43,926 bases of DNA from Phycisphaerae bacterium. GTDB lineage: Bacteria; Planctomycetota; Phycisphaerae; Sedimentisphaerales; Anaerobacaceae. Within the stretch, counting starts at the first letter, position 1; the number at the start of each line of letters is the position of its first letter. The position numbers and the translations under genes were made by a program. The stretch covers positions 1-43,926 of the forward strand of contig JAUXAL010000028.1 in the NCBI GenBank assembly GCA_030619925.1, given 5' to 3'. The notes below the pieces were generated by a model, which saw only the letters and a list, made by a program, of their open reading frames with translations, searched no databases and was not told where the DNA came from. Of this stretch, positions 8,266-15,448 are shown piece after piece.

Positions 8266-8541
8266 CTAATTTTTTCCGTAGCCCAGCCAATCCTGCAGGT
8301 TCTTGGCTAATATCTCCACATCTTGTTTTTTCATAATATGGTCGATGATTACCGGCGGGATTTTTAGCTTTACCATTGCCTTACGGGCCCTTTGCCAGAG
8401 CCGAGCTTGCTTAGCCTGCGTATCGGCTAAGTACAGCTCGGTTACCAGCTCGCTTAGTCTCTGGAGCATTATCGTATCAAGGTTGTCATAATAACCTGAT
8501 ATAAGTGCCTTCTGGTATTCTGAATACTGGTTTTCAGCCAT
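8266..8541 (-). CDS. Small hypothetical protein, all-helical
   Basis: A 91-residue protein starting at ATG 8541 (MAENQYSEYQKALISGYYDN), preceded by CAGGA. The frame opens at 8610, but the extra N-terminus is Cys/Ser-rich and not protein-like. The sequence is rich in Leu, Ala, Lys and Arg and predicted to be helical, with no Cys and no membrane segment. I do not recognise the family. It lies upstream of pilT on the same strand with a 146-base gap that contains a candidate promoter, and it is divergent from lptD. A helper of the pilus ATPase is possible from position only. Confidence 0.55.
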   Translation of the reverse strand: MAENQYSEYQKALISGYYDNLDTIMLQRLSELVTELYLADTQAKQARLWQRARKAMVKLKIPPVIIDHIMKKQDVEILAKNLQDWLGYGKN

Positions 8542-8661
8542 ACAGGAGTCCTGTTTCTTTGAGCTATTTCCGACGGCTTCATTCTTACAGGAAACTTTCA
8601 GATAAATCAAGTTATCGTTGTTAAAGAAACGGTTTTTGCTGGCTTTGCTGTAACGACTGGC

Positions 8662-8700
8662 TATAATCTCGTGATGCCCGCCGCCCCGACTCGCGTCGGG
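8662..8700. repeat. TATAAT box and CCCGAC hairpin upstream of lptD
   Basis: TATAAT at 8662-8667 could be the lptD -10 box, but no good -35 is at the right distance. CCCGAC (8685-8690) and GTCGGG (8695-8700) form a 6-bp hairpin with a 4-base loop. The next bases continue with GACGCGGGGG. The hairpin would be in the 5' leader of the lptD mRNA if this -10 is used. Confidence 0.35.
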
Positions 8701-8800
8701 AGACGCGGGGGCTGGCGTCGTGAGTGCCTTCGCTTCGTTCGAGGCCGGTGATACATATTGTGTGAAAGACCGACTGGATGCGCAATACTGGTTTGTGAGT

Positions 8801-11782
8801 ATGCGAAAGAGAATACTGTCTATTTTGGGTTTATTGGCTTTGGCAGCGGCGGTGCCGACAAAATCGGGATTGGCTGTTGAAAACCAGACGGCCGAGGCCT
8901 TTGTTGGTCAGGATCTGCACCTGCAGGGACGGGAGCTTATAAGCTATAAGCTAAATACCACCGGGTACATTCTCGTTTTCCGGGGTGGATTTGAGATGTC
9001 GATTGGGGCTAATCAGTTTTCCAGCGATGAAGCAGTGGTATGGCTTGAAAGGGTAACGACTGAATTCCGCGGGCACCTTGCGATTGATTATAAAGCAACG
9101 GTATATCTGCAAGGCAATGTATCGGTTGAAAAAGCCAAAGGTGCGCTGACAGTCGATTTAAGTGAGACGGTGATCGAAAAGGGCCGGGAGATGGCCGTTT
9201 CGTTTGGCGTCAGCGGCGGTGTTTTTGCAACGGCGGACAAAAGAGAAATTACCGACCCTCGTGGATTAGAGCTTTACGCGAATGCGTTTGCGGCGTTGCA
9301 GGCGGTCGGGGTTGGGCCAACGACTGTCGAGGCCCAGCCGCGGGTGGAAGTGCGGCCGCAACGACCGTCTGAAGAGGAGGTAGTTACTGCCAGGCCGGCT
9401 GAAGGAGCTGCCGAACCACGAGAGAAGGAGCCGGACTTCAAGTATCCGATTAATCTATCGCCTGTGGGCGAGGTTGTGCCGAAGATAGAGTGGGACGAGG
9501 AGGCAAAGATTGCGACGGTGATTGGCAGGTTTTATCTGTGGCAAAAACAGGATGAAAAAGGCGGCTTGCTGGAATTGCAGGCTGATAACGCGGTTATATT
9601 TTCGGTCGGGGAACAACTTGCGGCGGACAGAGACAGAGGCGGTGCCGGCGATATTTTAGCCAAGGGTGCCGCCAGTGCAATTTATATGTCCGGCGACATT
9701 GTGATGACTGAAGGGCGGCGAACGATTCGGGCTGATGAGATGTACTACGACTTCGAAGGAAAAAAGGGGATAGCGATAAATGCAGTGATGAGGAATTTCG
9801 ATGTATCCGAGGGGATGCCGATTTATGTCAGGGCGGCGAAGTTAAAACGACTGGCAGAAAACAAATTTGAGGCTGATAACCCCACTTTGACAACCAGTGA
9901 ATTTTACCTGCCCCAGCTTTCGCTTAACGCCTCGAAGATAATTATCACGGATATGACCACTATTGACGAGCAAGAGGACAGGGTCTCTAAAAGTAGTTAT
10001 GAGGCACTGATGCATGATGTACGCCTGAAGGTGTATGATAAAACGATTTTCTATTTGCCCCGTGTATGTAGTAATCTGGAGAGGCCTGATAGTCCGATCA
10101 AAAGCGCCCATGCCGGTCATGACAGCAATTGGGGGGCGATGCTTGAGACACGGTGGTACCTGGCCCGGCTGTTAGGATTGCGAGAGCCGGAAGGGATGGA
10201 CAGCACTTTTGCGTTAGACTATTATAGCAAGCGTGGCGTCGGCGTCGGCGTGGAGATTGATTATGCAAGAGAGAATTACTTCGGCAGAATTTTGGGGTAC
10301 GGGATCCACGATAGGGGCGAAGACAGACTTGGCAGGGCGGCCGACCGAAGAGATCTTAAGCCGCCACGCGAGCTTCGTGGTAGGTTTAGTTGGCGGCACA
10401 GGCACTTTCTGCCTTACAACTGGCAGCTTACAACGGGAATCGATTACGAATCCGATAAACATTTTGTCGAGAGTTATTATCGTAACGAATTTATGGTAGG
10501 CTTAGAGCGGGAAACATACATTCATCTGAAGCGGATAGAGGATAACTGGGGCCTTTCCTTTTTGGGCAAGGTGCGAATAAACGATTTTGTCAATAAGCTG
10601 GAAGAATTGCCCACTGCTGAGCTCCACTGGACGGGCCAGTCACTTCTTGACGACAAGTTGACGTTCTACAGCGACAGTCAGGTCAGCCGGTTCCGCCAGC
10701 GTATTATGGCGTCCAGTTCATCGACGGTGTCGCAGAAATTCTTCACGTTTGCGTCGGAGAGGGCTGAGCTTGATATGCCGATGACGATTGGCAAGGTAAA
10801 AGTAGTACCTTTTGTTGCCGGTACTGTAGCGTACGAAGATGGGCTCGGTTTCTACAAAGAGCTTGGTGGTGCAACAGCAGGGGGAGAAGAGAATGTTTGG
10901 CTTGGCGAAGCCGGCTTTCGGGCATCATCGCAACCATATTGGAAGGTCTTTCCTGATGTCAAATCGCGCCTTTGGGATTTAAACCAGTTGCGGCATGTTA
11001 TAAGGCCGTACTTGACGGCAGTTGGTTTTACCGAGAGCGACTCGGTCATTGAACAACGTGATATGTTGAACGTAGGTATTTCTCAGCGGCTGCAAACTAA
11101 ACGTGGCTCCGGTGACAAACAGCGGACCGTTGACTGGATGCGGCTGGATACGGATGTTACGTTGGTGAATGATTCGGCTGATGCGTCTGACGCCGGGCCT
11201 GGGCCGGATCAGTTTATCTGGAACAAGCCGTTCATTCCGCTGGTGAATCGATTCAGCGGCGCGGTGCCGCTGCGGGACAGGCGCAGCAGTGATGTATTCG
11301 GGCCGAGGCGCAATTATTTCGGAGCCGACTATATCTGGCGTCTGAGCGATACCAGTGCGGTGTTGTCTGATATGAATTTTGATATGCAAAGCGCGGTGGT
11401 GCAGCAGTTTAATGTTGGTTTTTCGCACCTGCGCTGGCCTAACTTGAGTTATTATATAGGCAGCAGATATTTAAGGCGGCTTGAGATTCGCGACCCGGGG
11501 GGTTTGAGTCTCCAAAAGGGCTCGAATGCGTTTACTTTTGCGCTTACCTATGTGCTTGACCCACGATATACTGTAGTTTTTTCGCAGCAGTATGATTTTG
11601 ACTACGGTGCGAATGTACGAAGAGAAATAGCGCTTATAAGGCGCTATCACAGAGTGTATTGCGGTCTTACGTACAGCGCAGACGACTCGATGGACAGACA
11701 CTCAATTGTATTTAGTATATGGCCCCAGGGCATACCGGAGCTGGCAATTGGGCAGAGAAGATACATGAAACTGACCAGATAA
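8801..11782 (+). CDS. lptD: LptD-like outer-membrane LPS assembly protein
   Basis: A 993-residue protein with a signal peptide (MRKRILSILGLLALAAA). The N-terminal region has beta-jellyroll OstA/LptA-like stretches in two blocks (about residues 30-170 and 215-370), including ADRDRGGAGDILAKGAASAI and IRADEMYYDFEGKKG. The C-terminal part (about 440-993) is rich in alternating aromatic and polar strands, as in the LptD beta-barrel. LptD inserts lipopolysaccharide into the outer leaflet. Length is longer than the 780-850 of proteobacterial LptD, and the linker around residues 205-230 is rich in Pro, Glu and Arg. Start 8801 is chosen because it gives the signal peptide at once; the frame opens at 8720. 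Its presence argues for an LPS-bearing outer membrane. Family call is good, though this is a divergent member. Confidence 0.75.
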   Translation: MRKRILSILGLLALAAAVPTKSGLAVENQTAEAFVGQDLHLQGRELISYKLNTTGYILVFRGGFEMSIGANQFSSDEAVVWLERVTTEFRGHLAIDYKATVYLQGNVSVEKAKGALTVDLSETVIEKGREMAVSFGVSGGVFATADKREITDPRGLELYANAFAALQAVGVGPTTVEAQPRVEVRPQRPSEEEVVTARPAEGAAEPREKEPDFKYPINLSPVGEVVPKIEWDEEAKIATVIGRFYLWQKQDEKGGLLELQADNAVIFSVGEQLAADRDRGGAGDILAKGAASAIYMSGDIVMTEGRRTIRADEMYYDFEGKKGIAINAVMRNFDVSEGMPIYVRAAKLKRLAENKFEADNPTLTTSEFYLPQLSLNASKIIITDMTTIDEQEDRVSKSSYEALMHDVRLKVYDKTIFYLPRVCSNLERPDSPIKSAHAGHDSNWGAMLETRWYLARLLGLREPEGMDSTFALDYYSKRGVGVGVEIDYARENYFGRILGYGIHDRGEDRLGRAADRRDLKPPRELRGRFSWRHRHFLPYNWQLTTGIDYESDKHFVESYYRNEFMVGLERETYIHLKRIEDNWGLSFLGKVRINDFVNKLEELPTAELHWTGQSLLDDKLTFYSDSQVSRFRQRIMASSSSTVSQKFFTFASERAELDMPMTIGKVKVVPFVAGTVAYEDGLGFYKELGGATAGGEENVWLGEAGFRASSQPYWKVFPDVKSRLWDLNQLRHVIRPYLTAVGFTESDSVIEQRDMLNVGISQRLQTKRGSGDKQRTVDWMRLDTDVTLVNDSADASDAGPGPDQFIWNKPFIPLVNRFSGAVPLRDRRSSDVFGPRRNYFGADYIWRLSDTSAVLSDMNFDMQSAVVQQFNVGFSHLRWPNLSYYIGSRYLRRLEIRDPGGLSLQKGSNAFTFALTYVLDPRYTVVFSQQYDFDYGANVRREIALIRRYHRVYCGLTYSADDSMDRHSIVFSIWPQGIPELAIGQRRYMKLTR

Positions 11783-11912
11783 GAATGCAAAAGTCAAAAA
11801 TCGAAATGCAAAATGACAAGTGAAAATGCTTGATAGTCGATACTCATAGAAGAAGAAAATCGAGTATCGAGAATTATGTAATTTTGATTCTTAAATTTTG
11901 ACTCTTAATTTT
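11783..11912. repeat. AT-rich word-repeat imperfect palindrome between lptD and fba
   Basis: The left half carries words such as AAAAGTCAAAAATCGAAATG. The right half carries AATTTTGATTC and AAATTTTGACTCTTAATTTT, which are their approximate reverse complements. At the centre TCGATACTC (11837-11845) and GAGTATCGA (11862-11870) form a perfect 9-bp stem with a 16-base loop. The fba Shine-Dalgarno sequence (AAGGAG, 11913-11918) begins where the element ends. Confidence 0.65.
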
Positions 11913-11924
11913 AAGGAGAATGCT

Positions 11925-12869
11925 ATGGCGTTGGTTAATACCAAAAAGATGTTCGAGATGGCTTACAAGAACGGTTATGCAGTTGGTGCGTTCAATGTGA
12001 ATAATATGGAAATCACGCAGGGCATCATAAAAGCCGTGGCTGAAAAGAAGGCCCCGCTTATCCTGCAGGTATCCAGAGGCGCACGCGCTTATGCAAGTAT
12101 CAGCTATCTGAAGGCGATTATCAATGTGGTTATTGAGGAAAATCCGGACATTCCTATCGCAATAAACCTGGACCACGGAGATAATTTTGAGACGTGCAAG
12201 CAATTTGTCGATGATGGCTTTACTTCGGTGATGATAGATGCTTCAAAACAGCCGTTTGAAGAGAACATTGAGGTTACCAAGAAGGTGGTTGAATATGCAC
12301 ACTCCAGAGACGTTGTTGTTGAAGCTGAGCTGGGCCAGTTGGGCGGAATTGAAGAGGACGTGGTTGGAGTAGATGATGTGAGCAAGCACGTAGCTGACCC
12401 GAATCAGGTGGTAGAGTTTGTTGAAAAAAGCGGCTGCGATTCGTTGGCGGTGGCCTGCGGAACAAGCCACGGTGCTTACAAGTTCAAGACCGAGCCGAAG
12501 CTGGCCTTCGATGTGATACAGGAGATTGAGGAAAAGCTGCCGGGGTTTCCGCTGGTTATGCACGGCTCAAGCAGTGTGTTGAGCGAGTTTGTCGACCTTA
12601 TTAACAAATACGGCGGCGATATGCCAAACGCAATGGGTGTGCCGGAAGAAGCCGTAAGCAAAGCGGCGAAGATGGGGATGTGCAAGGTCAATATCGATAC
12701 GGATTTGCGACTGGCACTGACGGCTAAAATCAGGCAGGTGTTCGCCGAAAAACCCGGCGAGTTTGACCCGCGTAAGTACCTCGGCCCGGGCAGGGAAGCT
12801 ATCCAAGAGATGGTCAGTCATAAGCTTGATGTTTTGGGTTGCGCCGGCAAAGCCGCTGAGTGCATGTAA
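11925..12869 (+). CDS. fba: Class II fructose-bisphosphate aldolase
   Basis: A 314-residue zinc-dependent aldolase that splits fructose 1,6-bisphosphate into dihydroxyacetone phosphate and glyceraldehyde 3-phosphate in the cytoplasm. Zinc ligand regions are visible: INLDHGD near residue 84, CGTSHGAYK near 180 and PLVMHGSSSV near 214. Also typical are VEAELGQLGG and the phosphate-binding CKVNIDTDLR. Length is normal. ATG 11925 has a perfect AAGGAG Shine-Dalgarno sequence; the frame is open to 11898 but that start is inside the word repeat. It seems to be a stand-alone glycolysis/gluconeogenesis gene. Confidence 0.95.
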   Translation: MALVNTKKMFEMAYKNGYAVGAFNVNNMEITQGIIKAVAEKKAPLILQVSRGARAYASISYLKAIINVVIEENPDIPIAINLDHGDNFETCKQFVDDGFTSVMIDASKQPFEENIEVTKKVVEYAHSRDVVVEAELGQLGGIEEDVVGVDDVSKHVADPNQVVEFVEKSGCDSLAVACGTSHGAYKFKTEPKLAFDVIQEIEEKLPGFPLVMHGSSSVLSEFVDLINKYGGDMPNAMGVPEEAVSKAAKMGMCKVNIDTDLRLALTAKIRQVFAEKPGEFDPRKYLGPGREAIQEMVSHKLDVLGCAGKAAECM

Positions 12870-12870
12870 A

Positions 12871-12936
12871 TGCGTCGCTCGTGACTCGTGGCTCGTTTGG
12901 CATACGGGAGACGGGAAACGGCGACATGAGATGGGA
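12871..12936. repeat. CTCGT/ACGGG word repeat between fba and the S41 protease gene
   Basis: A quasi-tandem of GTCGCTCGTGACTCGTGGCT and then ACGGGAGACGGGAAACGGCG. Outer GTCG and CGAC words are inverted relative to each other. It lies between the fba stop and the GAAAGGA Shine-Dalgarno sequence of the next gene. Confidence 0.4.
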
Positions 12937-12953
12937 GAAAGGAAATACGAAGT

Positions 12954-15371
12954 TTGCGGACTAAGAATATATATTTGATTGGCTTAAGCTTTTTTGTGGT
13001 GTTGATTCTATCGGTTGTCTGGATGTTTGTGGCCCGGCCAGCCCCGTTAGAAGTCCCTATTGCCGGCGGAGTAGATGGCTCAGGCGGCTTACTTCTAACG
13101 GGGCCAGCGGTGGTGGGTCGCTGCGAAGGCACCGATGAGTTTGCGAAATCTGAGTCAGGGCCGTTAGAAATCCCTCCCGAACGTGCGTCAGTCCTACTTG
13201 GCGACTCACTTCTAACGGAGTCAGCCGAATCCAGCCCCGTTGAGATGGCCTGTGAGCTAATTTACCAAGGCAAATTCGACGCTGCCGATAAGCTGATCGA
13301 GCACCAATTGAGCTTGGGCTCAGGCCCAATCGGTGCCGAACAACCTGGCCAGGATGCGCAGCCCCGGTCCGCCCTTTCCGAATTAGCCCAGATTGTTCAG
13401 GAATACAAGGATATAAGTCGAGAGCGTCAGTCGGCTCGAGAAGCTGCGTACAAAGAACAATTATCCGAGCTCGAAAAGTTGCGGGCCGAAACAGATGCCA
13501 ATGACGTGAACGATGTCATCGCCGGTGATGTAAATGATATTGTTGCGGCGCTGTCGGTTATTGCTAAGGCCTCCGAGTTTGCGGACCAGACAAAGAAAGA
13601 GCAGCTTCTGTCTGACGCGTTCGTAAAAGAGATTGTGCAAAAAGCGATAGACAAATCCGCTGAGTTCGAGGTGAAAGGCAAATGGCTTGAGGCGTACGCG
13701 AATTGCTACTCTTGGCTGCAGGCAATCGATCCGAACAATGAGGCGTATTCAGATTATGGTCGGCGGCTCCTGGACAAGGCCACTATTGCGGCCGCTTTTC
13801 AGGACAGCCCTTGTGAGACCCGCGAGGAACGTTTCAGGGGGGTGAAGGAAGGGATATTTGTTCGGGCGATTAATTTCCTGAGTCTGGATTATGTCACCGT
13901 TATCGATTACGGCCAAATGGCAACAAAGGCTATTGAGCGTTGCAAGTTGCTGGCAGAGGTACTCGATCCTCGATTCTCGATACTCGGCGAGGATCAAGAA
14001 TTAAGAATCGAGAATCAAGGGTCGGCCTGGTCGGCAGCTCTGGTAGCACTGCTGGATGAAGTTAAGTCCGCCTCAGGCGAGCCAACAAAGTTCAGTAAGC
14101 AAAAGTTTATAGATGTTTTTGAGAAGGTCCTGAAGATAAACGAAGCAACCATTGATTTGCCCGGCCCTGTACTGATTATACAGTTTGCAGAAGCGGCGCT
14201 GTCTACGCTTGACCCTTATACGGTAATAGTCTGGCCCAGACAGATGCAGGATTTTGAAAAGATGATGACCAGTAAGTTTACGGGCATCGGCATAGAGATT
14301 TCAAAACAAAAGGGGCTGTTGACGGTGGCCAGCCTACTACTTGATACGCCGGCGTTCAACTCCGGTCTTCTTGATGCCGGGGACGTGATAGAAATGGTGG
14401 ATGGTGTTGAGACGAAGGATATGACTCTTACCTGTGCGGTTCATAAGATTACCGGCCCGGCCGGGACAAAAGTAACGTTGACGGCAAGACGGCCGAGCGG
14501 GGATAAAAACATTGAGGACAAGGTATTTGATATCACCCTGACCAGGGCCAAGATAATTGTTCCGACAATTCGCGGCTGGCAGAGGACCGAAGCGGGTAAG
14601 TGGCTGTATATGATTGATGACGGCAGCAAAATCGGCTATGTGCGGATTTACAACAGCTTTTCAGAAAGAACTGCCGCGGACCTGGAAAAGGTATTGCTTG
14701 AGCTTGAGGCAGAAAGGTTAAGGGGATTGATTCTGGATTTGCGATTCAATAGCGGCGGACTTTTAGATAGTGCCGTTGCGATATCCGACAAATTCCTCAA
14801 AGAAGGATTGATAGTCAGCACACAACCCGGGGTTAGGAGGAAGCCGGTTTATAAGCCGGCACACAGGAGGAAAACGCATCCGAATTATCCGCTCGTTATA
14901 TTGATAAATTCGAGCTCGGCCAGTGCTTCTGAGATTGTGGCGGGGGCATTGGCAGATAAAGCACATAAGCGGGCGGTTTTGGTCGGGACCAGGACTCACG
15001 GCAAAGGCAGTGTGCAAGGGGTAACAGGCTATCCAGGTGGAGGTGCGCAGCTTAAATACACAATGGCGTATTATCATTTACCCTCGGGCCAAAGAGTTGA
15101 AAACCAGGACGCAATGAAAAAACAAAACAGGAAAGACTGGGGGGTTGGGCCGGATATTGAGGTTGAATTAAGAACGGTTGAACTTAGAAAAATGATTGAT
15201 GTGCAGAGGGATAATGACGTGCTGGTTAAAGCCGACCACGTCAGCGTCGGCGCCGAGCTGAAAAAGCATACGATCGAAGAGACCCTCGCGGCTGACCCAC
15301 AGTTGGCGGTTGGCCTTTTGGTCGTTAAGAGTAAATTGATAGAAACGCAAAATGCAGAAAGTAAAATTTGA
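12954..15371 (+). CDS. S41-family C-terminal processing protease with PDZ domain
   Basis: An 805-residue exported or membrane-anchored protease. The start is TTG 12954, preceded by GAAAGGA. Residues 4-24 form a signal anchor. A helical, TPR-like middle follows (about residues 90-420). The PDZ domain spans about 440-525 (FTGIGIEIS, AGDVIEMVDG). The S41 catalytic domain follows: SSASASEIVAGAL holds the predicted Ser659, and RTHGKGSVQ the predicted Lys684, 25 residues later as in CtpA. Also DLRFNSGGLL. CtpA/Prc enzymes trim or degrade envelope proteins. Odd features: two palindromic sequences in the N-terminus (residues about 30-51 and 69-89) and a third at about 337-356 are translated in frame. 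No lipobox is seen. Confidence 0.9.
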   Translation: MRTKNIYLIGLSFFVVLILSVVWMFVARPAPLEVPIAGGVDGSGGLLLTGPAVVGRCEGTDEFAKSESGPLEIPPERASVLLGDSLLTESAESSPVEMACELIYQGKFDAADKLIEHQLSLGSGPIGAEQPGQDAQPRSALSELAQIVQEYKDISRERQSAREAAYKEQLSELEKLRAETDANDVNDVIAGDVNDIVAALSVIAKASEFADQTKKEQLLSDAFVKEIVQKAIDKSAEFEVKGKWLEAYANCYSWLQAIDPNNEAYSDYGRRLLDKATIAAAFQDSPCETREERFRGVKEGIFVRAINFLSLDYVTVIDYGQMATKAIERCKLLAEVLDPRFSILGEDQELRIENQGSAWSAALVALLDEVKSASGEPTKFSKQKFIDVFEKVLKINEATIDLPGPVLIIQFAEAALSTLDPYTVIVWPRQMQDFEKMMTSKFTGIGIEISKQKGLLTVASLLLDTPAFNSGLLDAGDVIEMVDGVETKDMTLTCAVHKITGPAGTKVTLTARRPSGDKNIEDKVFDITLTRAKIIVPTIRGWQRTEAGKWLYMIDDGSKIGYVRIYNSFSERTAADLEKVLLELEAERLRGLILDLRFNSGGLLDSAVAISDKFLKEGLIVSTQPGVRRKPVYKPAHRRKTHPNYPLVILINSSSASASEIVAGALADKAHKRAVLVGTRTHGKGSVQGVTGYPGGGAQLKYTMAYYHLPSGQRVENQDAMKKQNRKDWGVGPDIEVELRTVELRKMIDVQRDNDVLVKADHVSVGAELKKHTIEETLAADPQLAVGLLVVKSKLIETQNAESKI
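13041..13104. repeat. Palindromic element, copy 1, in frame inside the S41 protease gene
   Basis: GCCCCGTTAGAAGT (13041-13054) and ACTTCTAACGGGGC (13091-13104) are perfect 14-bp inverted arms enclosing 36 bases. The element is translated as residues from PLEVP to LLLTGP of the protease. A related copy lies about 50 bases downstream in the same orientation. Confidence 0.8.
13159..13219. repeat. Palindromic element, copy 2, in frame inside the S41 protease gene
   Basis: CCGTTAGAAAT (13161-13171) and ACTTCTAACGG (13208-13218) are inverted arms with one mismatch. CCGTTAGAARTCCCT is shared with copy 1 as a direct repeat. Translated as PLEIPPERA to SLLTESA, which echoes the PLEVP...LLLTGPA of copy 1. 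Confidence 0.75.
13961..14020. repeat. TCGA-type palindrome in frame inside the S41 protease gene
   Basis: GATTCTCGAT (13972-13981) and ATCGAGAATC (14007-14016) are a perfect 10-bp inverted repeat in a string of the words CTCGAT, TCTCGATACTC and GAATCGAGAATCAAG. The same vocabulary is seen between genes at 11837-11870 and 15384-15423. It codes for roughly LDPRFSILGEDQELRIENQG, a polar loop-like stretch. Confidence 0.7.
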
Positions 15372-15383
15372 AAAATGATACCG

Positions 15384-15423
15384 GATGCTCGATGCCCGTG
15401 CAAAACCGGAACGAGCATCGAGC
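15384..15423. repeat. GCTCGATGC palindrome between the S41 protease gene and lysS
   Basis: GATGCTCG (15384-15391) is inverted at 15412-15419, and GCTCGATGC (15387-15395) at 15415-15423. These overlapping stems give two alternative hairpins. It is the same word vocabulary as 13961-14020. Confidence 0.6.
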
Positions 15424-15448
15424 GTCGAGTTGTGATATTTGATTTGTT

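Noticed and set aside
10979-11428. Long minus-strand open frame inside lptD
   Set aside because: It is antisense to a well-supported barrel gene, and its composition is that of a shadow frame rich in Arg, His and Ile.
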